A stretch of DNA of 47,898 nt from CAZWCX01 sp964632945 (GTDB lineage Bacteria; Planctomycetota; MHYJ01; WSZJ01; CAZWCX01). The stretch lies in the NCBI GenBank assembly GCA_964632945.1, contig CAZWCX010000048.1, positions 1 through 47,898 on the forward strand, read 5' to 3'. Position 1 is the first letter of the stretch; every line of letters begins with the position of its first letter. The notes below the pieces were generated by a model. That model made no database searches. It saw only the letters and a list, made by a program, of their open reading frames with translations, and was not told the DNA's origin. This document shows positions 8,776 through 16,781 of this stretch, piece by piece. Position numbers and translations under genes: made by a program.

Positions 8776-11097
8776 CTAGTCGGGGAAAACGACCTCAACC
8801 GTCCCCCCTCCCCGCACCTCGGCTTCGGTCACGTCTGCCTCCGCGGTGCGCTCCGCGACGAACACGCGGTACGCACCCGCCGCGCGCACCGGACCGTCGC
8901 CGGCCGTGGTCGGATACGGCACAACCAGTTCGAACCGGCCGGCCTCGTCGCACCGGGCCAGACTTTCGAACAGAAACTCCCGCCCGCCCTCGACGCGCAT
9001 CGTGATCCGCGCGGTGACCCGGTCCCGGGGACCGGCCCTCCCGCGCAGGCGGGCCCCTTCGACCACCTCGTAGCACTTCATCTCCGCGCGGGACGACTTC
9101 CCGTTCTCCGGCTTGGGACCTTCGGCGACGAGCCGGAAGTGCGCCAGCCCGCCCTCGTCCTCCTCCGCCTTCCAAGCGGCGCCGTCTTGGCTGACCAGGC
9201 GGATCGACACCCGGTCCCAATACGAATCCGCCGCCTTCCAGTCCCCGTTCTCGTCCCGCTCCGCGAACCGCGGACCGCCCCCGGGACCGTGGACCGTTTC
9301 CACGTACGACTGCACCAGGTGCTGGTCGTGCGACACGATCACGTAACCGACCCCGAGACCGCGCAGGAGAGCGTATGCGCGCTCCCCGTCCGTCTCGAAG
9401 AGCCAGCGAAACTCCTTTTCGAATCCGACCCCCATGTTGTCCGAAACGGTGGGGCGGCGGGCCCAGAACTTGACCAGGTGACCGATGCCCCAGGGGCAGA
9501 GGATCGCGTAAGCCGGCCGGTCCTCCGGGCGCGTCCAGTCCCCCGGATCCCGCGTCACCGCGCGCAGGGAGGCCAGCAGGCGCTGACGTTCCACCCCGGG
9601 CTCCATGCCTCCCCGCGCCAGCGCCCGCGTGGTCGGCAGCGCCGGCAGCAGGCAGAAGAACGCCACCAGAAGCGCCATGCCGACGCGCGCGTGCGGATGG
9701 TCCATCGAGCGGTGGAGCGAAGACGCGGCGCGTCCCGAAGCCCAGGCGATCCCGCCGATCATGGCCGCCAGGAACGGCGCGTAGACGTAGGTGAAGCGGG
9801 TCATCCAGATCGTCAGCACGAAGAAGGCCAGCCCCCATCCGGTCAGGCTCCACACGCCTTCGACGTCGCGATCGTCGTCCTCGGCGACGGTGCAGATCGC
9901 GAAGGCAGCAAGCGGATAGAGGAAGCTCACCCCCGAGAGATGGTCGAAGATCCACTCGGTGTGGGTCCAGACCGGGCGTCCTTCGAGATTGAAGCGGTTG
10001 ACGGAGATCCCCGGGAATCCGAACATCGCGACAAAGGCCTCGCCGAGCGGCCCCGGAATCGCCCAGGCGAGCGCGGCGAGCCCGCCTCCCGCCGCGAGGA
10101 CGCCGCCGGCGCGGGCCCACGGTCGCCGGTCGAACCAGGCGAGCGGACCGCGATCCCCCGCGGCGCCGGGTTCCTCCTCCGCCGCGACCGGGCGAGCACC
10201 GTGGATCCGGAGGGAGGCCAGGCACCAGAGCGCGCACGCGCCCGTGAGGGCAAGGTGGAACAGCGACGGGGCGTCGTACCGGACGTCGCCGTGGCGGAAC
10301 CAGTATCCGCTCCCCACGACGCCCGCCAGGAGCGGTGCATACAGGGCGAAGACGCGCAGGGCGAATCGGGGGGCGTGGGCCCGGAACGGCTCCGCGAGCC
10401 GCCAGGGGGCGAGCGCCGACACCCCGGCAAAGACGATCAGGTAGAGCGCGAAACCGTTCCAGGCCAGGGTGAGACCGAGCAGGCACAGCGCCCCTCCCCC
10501 CGCCCGGAGCCAGTCCATCCGGGCCGTCCCGGCCGGAGCCGCGGCTCTCGGCAGCGACCACGCGACGAGGGTGGCGAGGAAGAGCGCCTCCAGGACGTGG
10601 TGATCCACCATCGCAAAGCGCGTGTACAGGACGTGCCCCGGCAGCGCGGCGAGCGCCGCGGCGGCGATGACCCCCGCGGTCGTCCCGAACAACCGTCGGG
10701 CGATCGCGTAGACCGGCACCGCCGTGAGCGCGCCGAGCGCCGCCGGAACGAAGGCCGCGCACCGCCCCACCGCCGCTTCGTCCGCCGCCGTCAGTCCGCC
10801 GAGGCGGCACAGGCCGTAGACGATCCAGTCCAGCAACGGCGCAACGTAGGGAACGCAACCGTCGGGGAAGTCGGTCCAGGCATCGAACTCGGGCAGGGTG
10901 CCCTGGCGCGCGAGCAGCAGGAAGACGCGACGCATGTGGAAACAGGCGTCGGGGTCGCCGAACCAGACGCCGTCCGGCGTGCTCAACGCGATCCGGGAGC
11001 CCAGGCGCAGCAGGAAACCGGCCGCGACGCAGGCGGCGACCAACCCGGCAACGGGGAGTCGGGAACGCGCGGGTTCGGGGTCCGGGGTCGGCGGCAT
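8776..11097 (-). CDS. STT3/AglB/PglB-like oligosaccharyltransferase or related GT-C glycosyltransferase
   Basis: 773-residue polytopic membrane protein with about a dozen hydrophobic segments followed by a soluble C-terminal domain of about 230 residues, as in STT3 proteins. Family marks: FGDPDACFHMRR at about 46-57 aligns with the first acidic loop (metal-binding Asp), and RFAMVDHHVLEALF matches the second DxD-like or DHH motif of archaeal AglB. The third signature, WWDYG, which recognises the acceptor sequon, is replaced by PWGIGH near residue 536, followed by SDNMG. It may therefore use another acceptor or be a lipid-sugar transferase. It is the last gene of the minus-strand cluster, eight bases after the coiled-coil gene, and is probably co-transcribed with it. 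No clear Shine-Dalgarno; coupling to the upstream gene is likely. Confidence 0.82.
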   Translation of the reverse strand: MPPTPDPEPARSRLPVAGLVAACVAAGFLLRLGSRIALSTPDGVWFGDPDACFHMRRVFLLLARQGTLPEFDAWTDFPDGCVPYVAPLLDWIVYGLCRLGGLTAADEAAVGRCAAFVPAALGALTAVPVYAIARRLFGTTAGVIAAAALAALPGHVLYTRFAMVDHHVLEALFLATLVAWSLPRAAAPAGTARMDWLRAGGGALCLLGLTLAWNGFALYLIVFAGVSALAPWRLAEPFRAHAPRFALRVFALYAPLLAGVVGSGYWFRHGDVRYDAPSLFHLALTGACALWCLASLRIHGARPVAAEEEPGAAGDRGPLAWFDRRPWARAGGVLAAGGGLAALAWAIPGPLGEAFVAMFGFPGISVNRFNLEGRPVWTHTEWIFDHLSGVSFLYPLAAFAICTVAEDDDRDVEGVWSLTGWGLAFFVLTIWMTRFTYVYAPFLAAMIGGIAWASGRAASSLHRSMDHPHARVGMALLVAFFCLLPALPTTRALARGGMEPGVERQRLLASLRAVTRDPGDWTRPEDRPAYAILCPWGIGHLVKFWARRPTVSDNMGVGFEKEFRWLFETDGERAYALLRGLGVGYVIVSHDQHLVQSYVETVHGPGGGPRFAERDENGDWKAADSYWDRVSIRLVSQDGAAWKAEEDEGGLAHFRLVAEGPKPENGKSSRAEMKCYEVVEGARLRGRAGPRDRVTARITMRVEGGREFLFESLARCDEAGRFELVVPYPTTAGDGPVRAAGAYRVFVAERTAEADVTEAEVRGGGTVEVVFPD

Positions 11098-11105
11098 GGG
11101 AAGGA

Positions 11106-12089
11106 TCAGATCCGCGCCGGACCCGACGCCGGATCGGTCGGCGTCGCCCCGGGGTCATCGCCGAAGTCGGAGAGGTCGGTGACGGGGGGCAACCCCTCGC
11201 ACGCGGCCTCGAGCGGATCGCGCTCCCGGGTCTTGGCCGCGGGGGGGGGCTGCGGACCCGCCGAGGCGCCGCCCGACCCGCCCGCCGCGCCGGACAACCC
11301 TGCGGCGGACACCGGAGCGGCCGGACCCGCTTCCGGGGTCTCCTCCGCCGGTTCCAGCGACGTGACGGTTCGCGCCATCGTGATCGGGTTGCTGCTGGTG
11401 AAATGCGCCACCACGGAGTAGAGCCGCTGTTCCTCGAGTCCCTTCTGGCGCCGCCAGGCGGAGATCTCCTGCTCGTACGACTTCAGCTTCTTCTGGTTCG
11501 CCTCGATCGCCTGATGCCGCTGGCGGATGAACTGCTCGATTTCGCCCTGCAACCGCTTGGCCTCGGATTCCACGCGGCCCTGCAATTCGATCAGCTTCTT
11601 CAACTGGAACTGCTCGAAGGCGTCCAGCGCCTTGTCCCGGGTCACCGCGTCCTTGATCACGTCCTCGATCTTGACCCCCTGGGCGTCGAGCGCGACGAGG
11701 ACGGCGGCCGACTTCGCTTCCGGAGAGAGCGTCTTCAGGCGCTCGCTGGCGAGCAGCTGCTCGACCTTGAAAATGTCGAATCCATGGGGTGGACTCGGCA
11801 CGCCCGCGGCCCGGTAGACCTGGTCGAAGGACATGCTCGGTTTCTCCCCCGACGCCAGGGCCTCGGGGTCGATCCGAGGGCGCGGCACCTCCCGGGCGAT
11901 CTGGGCCACGGTCTTTCCGGTCGGGTGGACGGGGACTTCGCCGGGCGCGACCGGACGGGCCGGCGCGGGGGACGCGCGTCCGGGCGCCGTTCCGCCCCCG
12001 GCGGCGCCCGCGTTCCCGCCGCCCGGCGCCCCCGGTTGGGCCGCGCCGATGTCGATGATGTTCTCGGAGATCCAGTCCCGGAATCCCAT
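11106..12089 (-). CDS. Coiled-coil protein of the PspA/AAA cluster, unknown function
   Basis: 327 residues, no signal peptide or membrane segment. The N-terminus (MGFRDWISENIIDI) is followed by a Gly/Ala/Pro-rich linker to about 60, a conserved-looking helical region (about 70-145: FDIFKVEQLLAS, LSPEAKSAAVLVALDAQGV), a long charged coiled coil (about 150-225: KLIELQGRVESEAKRLQGEI and onward), and a disordered Pro/Ala-rich acidic tail. GGAGG stands eight bases before the ATG. It starts four bases after the AAA-ATPase gene, so the two products very likely work together, for example as adaptor and motor. I do not recognise the family. Confidence 0.8.
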   Translation of the reverse strand: MGFRDWISENIIDIGAAQPGAPGGGNAGAAGGGTAPGRASPAPARPVAPGEVPVHPTGKTVAQIAREVPRPRIDPEALASGEKPSMSFDQVYRAAGVPSPPHGFDIFKVEQLLASERLKTLSPEAKSAAVLVALDAQGVKIEDVIKDAVTRDKALDAFEQFQLKKLIELQGRVESEAKRLQGEIEQFIRQRHQAIEANQKKLKSYEQEISAWRRQKGLEEQRLYSVVAHFTSSNPITMARTVTSLEPAEETPEAGPAAPVSAAGLSGAAGGSGGASAGPQPPPAAKTRERDPLEAACEGLPPVTDLSDFGDDPGATPTDPASGPARI

Positions 12090-12093
12090 CGCG

Positions 12094-13824
12094 TTAGCCT
12101 CCGAGCAGCATCTTGAGCTCGCGAAGCCGGCGGAACACCTGGCTGCGCTCCATGGTCCGGAACGCCTCCGGGAGGAAGTCCTGGCTCGTGCTCTCCATCA
12201 CCGCCGCCTTCTCCTGCAGCTCGATTTCGTCCTGGTACGTCGGCGGCGTGAAGTTCCGCAGCTCGGTCTCGAAGTGCTCCTTCGTCACCTTGTCCTTGTT
12301 CTCCAGGTAGGCGCGCCGCTGGGCGCGCACCAGGATCCCTTCGATGTCCGCGCCCGAGATCTTCATGCCCTCGGGGACCTGCGGCAGGTCGTTGGGATCG
12401 AGCGCGACCTTGCTCTTCTTCGCCATCACCCGGACCAGTTCCTGTCGCTCCTCCTTCGTTTCGGGGTAGAAGAGCGGGATGTGGACTTCGGCGCGCCCCT
12501 GGCGCTTCAAGTCCACCGGCAGGAGGTCCGGCCGGCAGGTGAGCAGGAACCAGAGGATCTTGCCCCGATAGTTGGTGTCGCCCATCTGCGAGGCGAGCAT
12601 GGCAAAGACGCGGTTGGAGGTGCCGCTGTCCCCCTGCTGCCCGCGGTTCCCCAGCGCGGCGTCGGCCTCGTCGATGATGACCGCGATCGGCCCCATCGCC
12701 TTGAGGACCTTGAGAATCTTCTCCCAATTCCCTTCCGTGACCCCCTGCCACTGGCTGCGGAAGTTGAGCAGTTTCACGCACGGGATGCCGATCGTGCCCA
12801 CGTAGCACATCGCCATGAAGGTCTTGCCCGTCCCGATCGGACCGCACAGCAGGTAGCCCATCGGCAGGACCGACAGCTTCCCCTGCCGAATCAGGTTGGC
12901 GTCGCCGTGGAGCCACGCCTTCGCCGCGTCGTGGCCGCTGACCATGTCGAGCGTCCAGGTCGGCTTGAGGAACTCGAGCAGGCCGTAGCACTCCTTTTCC
13001 ACCAGTTCCTTCTTCTTCTCCGCCACGTAGTCGGTGGTGATCGCCTTGCGGTTCTGGATCCCCTCGTTGAGCAGATTCATGATGTTGACGCAGGTCAGGC
13101 CCGAGGTGAGCTCGGCGAGGGCCTCGGTCGTGACCTTCGCCAGGTCGTTGAATCCCGTCCCCTGGATCGCGCTCAGGATGTAGTCGTGGCGCTCCTTCTG
13201 GTCGGGGAAGTCGATTTCGATCTTCGCCGTGTACGGGTTCTTGAGGAGCATCCCGTTGAGCTCGATCAGGTTCTCGGCGATCAGGCAGATGGTGACGTCC
13301 GCCTGCAGGAAGGTCGGGTCGTTCGACCATTTGAGCAGCGAGATGATGGTCGCGGACTCCTCGGCGGAGAGCGTGCTGATGTCGCCGGCCGGAGCCATCA
13401 TCTGCACGTAGTCGATGATGAGGGCGATCTTCTTCTGGTCGCGGCCGCGCATCGCGCGGGTGCGGATGTAGCGTTCCAGGAGCGGGATCGCGCGGGCCGG
13501 GTCGCGCGGCAGGCCGGAGGCGAAGCCGGTCCCCTTGACCGCGTCGACCGCGCCGACGACGCGCAGGAAATCCTCCATCATCTCCGGACGGTGCGCGGAG
13601 ATCCCGTTGGCCTGGTCGTAGAAGAGAATGATGTCCCGCTGCGGGAAGATCGCGCGCGCCAGGAACTCGCGCAGCGACACGAACGAGGTGCCCGTGATGT
13701 CCACTTTCAGGGGGACGAGGTCGTGGACGTTGCCGGAGATCAGAAACTCGGTGATCACGCCGGACTTGTACTTTTCGGCGAGGGTACGCGCCCACGAGGG
13801 CAGGACGGCGAGGTAGTCGCTCAT
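12094..13824 (-). CDS. Double-AAA ATPase with a degenerate first AAA domain
   Basis: 576-residue cytoplasmic AAA ATPase. The C-terminal AAA domain (about 290-520) is complete: Walker A GPIGTGKT (328-335), Walker B VIIDEAD (382-388), an LTCRPDLLPVDLKRQGRAE block (429-446) like sensor 1 and the second region of homology, and GADIEG (491-496) at the sensor 2 position. The N-terminal half (about 25-250) has an AAA-like layout (GNVHDLV, IALIIDYVQ, VTICLIAEN) but no Walker A lysine; FYDQANG stands at that place, so it should not hydrolyse ATP. The start at 13824 is chosen over an ATG 45 bases upstream because GGAGG lies five bases before it. The gene sits between two coiled-coil genes. The family is unnamed to me; a remodelling motor is inferred. 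Confidence 0.88.
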   Translation of the reverse strand: MSDYLAVLPSWARTLAEKYKSGVITEFLISGNVHDLVPLKVDITGTSFVSLREFLARAIFPQRDIILFYDQANGISAHRPEMMEDFLRVVGAVDAVKGTGFASGLPRDPARAIPLLERYIRTRAMRGRDQKKIALIIDYVQMMAPAGDISTLSAEESATIISLLKWSNDPTFLQADVTICLIAENLIELNGMLLKNPYTAKIEIDFPDQKERHDYILSAIQGTGFNDLAKVTTEALAELTSGLTCVNIMNLLNEGIQNRKAITTDYVAEKKKELVEKECYGLLEFLKPTWTLDMVSGHDAAKAWLHGDANLIRQGKLSVLPMGYLLCGPIGTGKTFMAMCYVGTIGIPCVKLLNFRSQWQGVTEGNWEKILKVLKAMGPIAVIIDEADAALGNRGQQGDSGTSNRVFAMLASQMGDTNYRGKILWFLLTCRPDLLPVDLKRQGRAEVHIPLFYPETKEERQELVRVMAKKSKVALDPNDLPQVPEGMKISGADIEGILVRAQRRAYLENKDKVTKEHFETELRNFTPPTYQDEIELQEKAAVMESTSQDFLPEAFRTMERSQVFRRLRELKMLLGG

Positions 13825-13881
13825 GGAGTCCTCCGGGGGGAACGAACGGGGGCCATCGGGGGGCGGCAAAGGATCGGTGAT

Positions 13882-13908
13882 CGGCCGCAGAGTCCCGCGA
13901 AGCGGCCG
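13882..13908 (-). terminator. Hairpin in the gap before the AAA gene
   Basis: CGGCCGC and GCGGCCG form a perfect seven-base stem around a 13-base loop, nine bases after the stop of the membrane coiled-coil gene. There is no T run. It could be an attenuator or an mRNA processing/stability element inside the cluster. Confidence 0.35.
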
Positions 13909-13916
13909 GACCGGGA

Positions 13917-14762
13917 TCAGACGCGAGTGCGCTCGCGTCCGGTGCTTTCCTCCTCGTAGCCGTCACCCGCGACCCGGTCTTCCAGGGCCGTGAACGCCTC
14001 GATGTCCTTGAGCACGCGTTCGCTCTCCTCGAGACCGACGATGACGGAATTGATCTGGCGCGAAACCCCCTGCGGATTGTCGAGGGTCACCGCGTTGTCG
14101 CGAATCAGTTTCAGGGTGTCCTCCAGGGTGTGCAGGTTCGCCTCGATGACGGCCTCGTTTTCCCGCGCCTTCTCGACGCGGGTCAGCCGCTGCTGGAGGA
14201 TGATGACGTTTTTCTGTTTGACCTCGCGGACGCGATCGAAGGTCTCGGGATTGGAGATCTCCGATTCCAGGTCCCGGATCTTCTTCAGGATGATGTCGCG
14301 ATCGCTGCTTTTCAGGTACTTGCGGATGTTCCCCAGCGACACCAGCAGGCGCAGGTAGGTCTTGAGCAGGTAGCCGAGCCGGTTGAAGCTCTCCTGGAGA
14401 ATCTTCCGCGTGCTGGGTTCGGCCGCTTCGAGCTGACTCTCCAGGCTGTAGCAGATCGACTGGATTTCGCCGAACTTCGAGCGTTCCGCGCCGTCCAACC
14501 GGCGGAACAGGGCTTCCTGTTCCTCCTCGTTGCGCAGGCCGATGTGCTGGTTGGCCTCGGCGCGGACGCGCCGCTGGAACCGTTCGTTGGTGGGGACGAA
14601 GGTGAGCCAGGCGACCTCCCACGCGGCCCCGACGATCCAGAAGCCGGGATTGAAGAATCCCGCCACTCCGAGGCCGACCAGGGGGATGAGATTGTACTGG
14701 TTGACGAAGGCCTTCTTCATGAAGTCCTTCCATCCCAGTTTGTTGGAGGACACGTCCGACAT
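13917..14762 (-). CDS. Membrane-associated coiled-coil protein of the PspA/AAA cluster
   Basis: 281 residues. After a short N-terminus (MSDVSSNKLGWKDFMKKAF) there is a hydrophobic hairpin or single membrane segment at about 25-57 (LIPLVGLGVAGFFNPGFWIVGAAWEVAWLTFV), then a long alpha-helical, coiled-coil domain (about 60-265) with many charged heptads. This layout (short membrane insertion, long cytoplasmic coiled coil) resembles tethers. The ATG at 14762 is used. An alternative GTG at 14783 overlaps the stop of the ABC ATPase gene as GTGA and would add seven residues; neither has a strong ribosome-binding site. It lies directly after the ABC ATPase gene and 92 bases before the AAA gene. I do not recognise the family. 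Confidence 0.82.
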   Translation of the reverse strand: MSDVSSNKLGWKDFMKKAFVNQYNLIPLVGLGVAGFFNPGFWIVGAAWEVAWLTFVPTNERFQRRVRAEANQHIGLRNEEEQEALFRRLDGAERSKFGEIQSICYSLESQLEAAEPSTRKILQESFNRLGYLLKTYLRLLVSLGNIRKYLKSSDRDIILKKIRDLESEISNPETFDRVREVKQKNVIILQQRLTRVEKARENEAVIEANLHTLEDTLKLIRDNAVTLDNPQGVSRQINSVIVGLEESERVLKDIEAFTALEDRVAGDGYEEESTGRERTRV

Positions 14763-14779
14763 GGCGTCCCGGTCCGGGG

Positions 14780-15583
14780 TCACGCGGCCCCGGCCGCCGG
14801 CTCCTTCTTCTCGACCCTGCGGCTCACCTCGTTGACGAGTTCGGAAAACTTCGCGGTCCGCTGCGTTTCCGCCGCGGCCCCGGTGGCATGGGGCAGTTTC
14901 AACACTTCGGAGATGGTCCCGGGCGCGTCGCTGACGATGAAGATGCGGTCGCCCAGGTAGACCGCCTCGGCGATGTCGTGGGTGATGAGGAAGACGGTGG
15001 CGTGGACTTCGCGCCACAACTCCACGAGGAGGTCCTGCATTTCCCAGCGGGTCACGCGATCGAGCGCGCCGAAGGGCTCGTCCATGAGGATGATGCGCGG
15101 CTTGACCGCGAGCGTGCGCGCGATCGCCACGCGCTGCTGCATGCCCCCGGAGAGCTCGTGGGGATACTTGTATTCGGATCCCGCGAGCCGAACCTTGCGG
15201 ATCCAATCCATCGCCTCGGCATGGCGCTCCGCGCGGGGGACGCCCTGGAGCATCAGGCCGAAGGCGACGTTGTCGAGGACGGTGTAGCAAGGGAACGAAC
15301 TGTAGCTCTGGAAGACCATGCCGCGGTCGGGGCCGGGGCCGCCGACCGCTTTGCCGTTGACGACGACGGAGCCGCTGGAGTGGGGGAACGACGGCGCCAG
15401 TCCGGCGATGATCTTGAGGATCGTCGACTTGCCGCAGCCGGACGGACCGAGCACGCCGATGAATTCGCCGCGACCGGGGACGTCCTCGACGCGGAACGAG
15501 ACGTCCTTGATGGCGTACTGATCCTTGCCGGTCACCGGGTGCCGGTAGATCTTGCTGACGTTCTTGAATTCGACCACGTCCAT
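14780..15583 (-). CDS. ABC transporter ATP-binding subunit (nitrate/sulfonate/taurine type)
   Basis: 267-residue cytoplasmic ATPase of the SsuB/TauB/NrtD class that powers import through the adjacent permease. Walker A GPSGCGKST (about 47-55), Q-loop in MVFQSYSSFP, signature LSGGMQQRVA, Walker B IILMDEPFGALD and the H-loop ITHDI are all intact. The start at 15583 lies eight bases after the permease stop. The frame is open far upstream, but those residues overlap the permease gene. Its neighbours (permease and periplasmic binding protein) complete an importer. The substrate cannot be read from the sequence. Confidence 0.93.
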   Translation of the reverse strand: MDVVEFKNVSKIYRHPVTGKDQYAIKDVSFRVEDVPGRGEFIGVLGPSGCGKSTILKIIAGLAPSFPHSSGSVVVNGKAVGGPGPDRGMVFQSYSSFPCYTVLDNVAFGLMLQGVPRAERHAEAMDWIRKVRLAGSEYKYPHELSGGMQQRVAIARTLAVKPRIILMDEPFGALDRVTRWEMQDLLVELWREVHATVFLITHDIAEAVYLGDRIFIVSDAPGTISEVLKLPHATGAAAETQRTAKFSELVNEVSRRVEKKEPAAGAA

Positions 15584-15591
15584 GGGGAGCG

Positions 15592-16584
15592 TTACGACTC
15601 CTGTTTCGCGTAGGGGAAGAGCCGCTTGCCCGCCTGGCGGAGGATCCAGTCGATGCCGAGAGCGAGGGCGACGATGACGATGAGAACGGCGTACATTTCC
15701 GCCATCATGTTGCGTCGCTGCGAGAGCTGGATCAGGTACCCGAGTCCCTTGTCCGCGCCGACGACCTCCGCCAGGATGATGTATCCCCAGCCGACGCCGT
15801 AGAGGAGGCGGAGGGCGCCGTACATGTCCGCCAGGGCGACCGGCACGAGGACGTGACGCACCGACTGCCAGCCGTCGGCGCCGAGCGTGTAGGCGGTCTG
15901 AAGGTAGATGTCGTCGACTTTGTCGATCGCGCGCACGACCATCGGCAGGAGCATGACGAACGAGGCGATGGCGAGGAAGGCGATCTTCTGCGTCTCGTCG
16001 ATGCCGAACCAGGAGATGGTGAGCGGCACGAGGGCGGCGATGGGGACGTAGCCGCCGATGACGCTGACGGGGGCGAAGAACGCCTTGACCCGGGTGTAGG
16101 AGCCCATGGCGATGCCGAGGGGAACGGCAAAGAGGACGGCGAGGAAGAATCCCGCGGTTACGCGCATGAGGCTGACGCCGCAGGAGCGCACGAGGGCATG
16201 GTCGAAATGAAGGCGGGGAAGGGCGCCCGCGACCTCGACGGGGTCGGGGAGAATCGCCGGGCTGATGACCGGGTTCTCCCCGACGGTCAGAAGCACCCAG
16301 AGGCCGAGGAGGACGCCGAGGCAGACCGCGCCGTGAAGGATGCCGGCCTTCCAGCCCAGGTCCTCGCGCACGCGAAAGCGACGGATCCGGCTCAGCCATG
16401 CGGGCGCGGCCCCGGCGGGCGCCGCTCCGGCAGACGCGGCGACGGGCGCGGTCGCCGGGGCCGGGGCGGGCCTCTCCGTCGCGCCGGACGGGGTCGGGAC
16501 GGCGGCGCCGGTCCGTGGGGGGGTGGTGTGGACGGGGTCCGGCGGCGATGCGGCCGCCGGTCCCGTAGCCTCCGTCCCGCTCAT
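15592..16584 (-). CDS. ABC transporter permease (SsuC/TauC type) with Ala/Pro-rich N-terminal extension
   Basis: 330-residue inner-membrane permease of the BPD_transp_1 family. About six membrane segments start near residue 80. The EAA loop is recognisable as AYTLGADGWQSVRHVLVPVALADMYGALR (cut here from about 216), and the end LGIDWILRQAGKRLFPY is typical of SsuC/TauC proteins. The first 60 residues are an unusual Ala/Pro/Thr-rich low-complexity extension, presumably cytoplasmic. It is not needed for transport in the family and may bind a partner. A GGGAG site lies about 10 bases before the ATG. It is part of the importer encoded with the ATPase (downstream) and the anchored binding protein (upstream). 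Confidence 0.92.
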   Translation of the reverse strand: MSGTEATGPAAASPPDPVHTTPPRTGAAVPTPSGATERPAPAPATAPVAASAGAAPAGAAPAWLSRIRRFRVREDLGWKAGILHGAVCLGVLLGLWVLLTVGENPVISPAILPDPVEVAGALPRLHFDHALVRSCGVSLMRVTAGFFLAVLFAVPLGIAMGSYTRVKAFFAPVSVIGGYVPIAALVPLTISWFGIDETQKIAFLAIASFVMLLPMVVRAIDKVDDIYLQTAYTLGADGWQSVRHVLVPVALADMYGALRLLYGVGWGYIILAEVVGADKGLGYLIQLSQRRNMMAEMYAVLIVIVALALGIDWILRQAGKRLFPYAKQES

Positions 16585-16728
16585 GCCGTCGACACTCCCG
16601 TGCGGATCCCGCGCGCCGCGCGCCTCGGGACGTCTGCCCGCAGAAATCCTCCCGGTCGGATCGGCCGATTCGGACGACCGGCTTCCGGGCTACTCCGCCC
16701 ATTTCCTCCGGCCCCGGGTTCCCGACCC

Positions 16729-16760
16729 CGGTCCCCCGGTCGCCCGCGGCCGGGGGACCG
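16729..16760 (-). terminator. Strong hairpin after the SBP-OmpA gene
   Basis: CGGTCCCCCGG and CCGGGGGACCG are perfect 11-base arms around a 10-base loop, 21 bases downstream of the binding-protein stop codon on the minus strand. There is no T run. Hairpins at this place in ABC operons often protect the binding-protein mRNA and reduce read-through into the permease gene. Confidence 0.5.
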
Positions 16761-16781
16761 CCGCCGCCGGGATCGCGAACC

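Noticed and set aside
9139..11421. 760-codon open frame on the plus strand
   Set aside because: It lies antisense to the STT3-like gene and the end of the coiled-coil gene; composition is Arg/Glu/Pro/Gly-rich without domains. GC-rich coding DNA gives such shadows.
11833..13959. 708-codon open frame on the plus strand
   Set aside because: Antisense to the AAA ATPase gene, which has Walker motifs and a good start.
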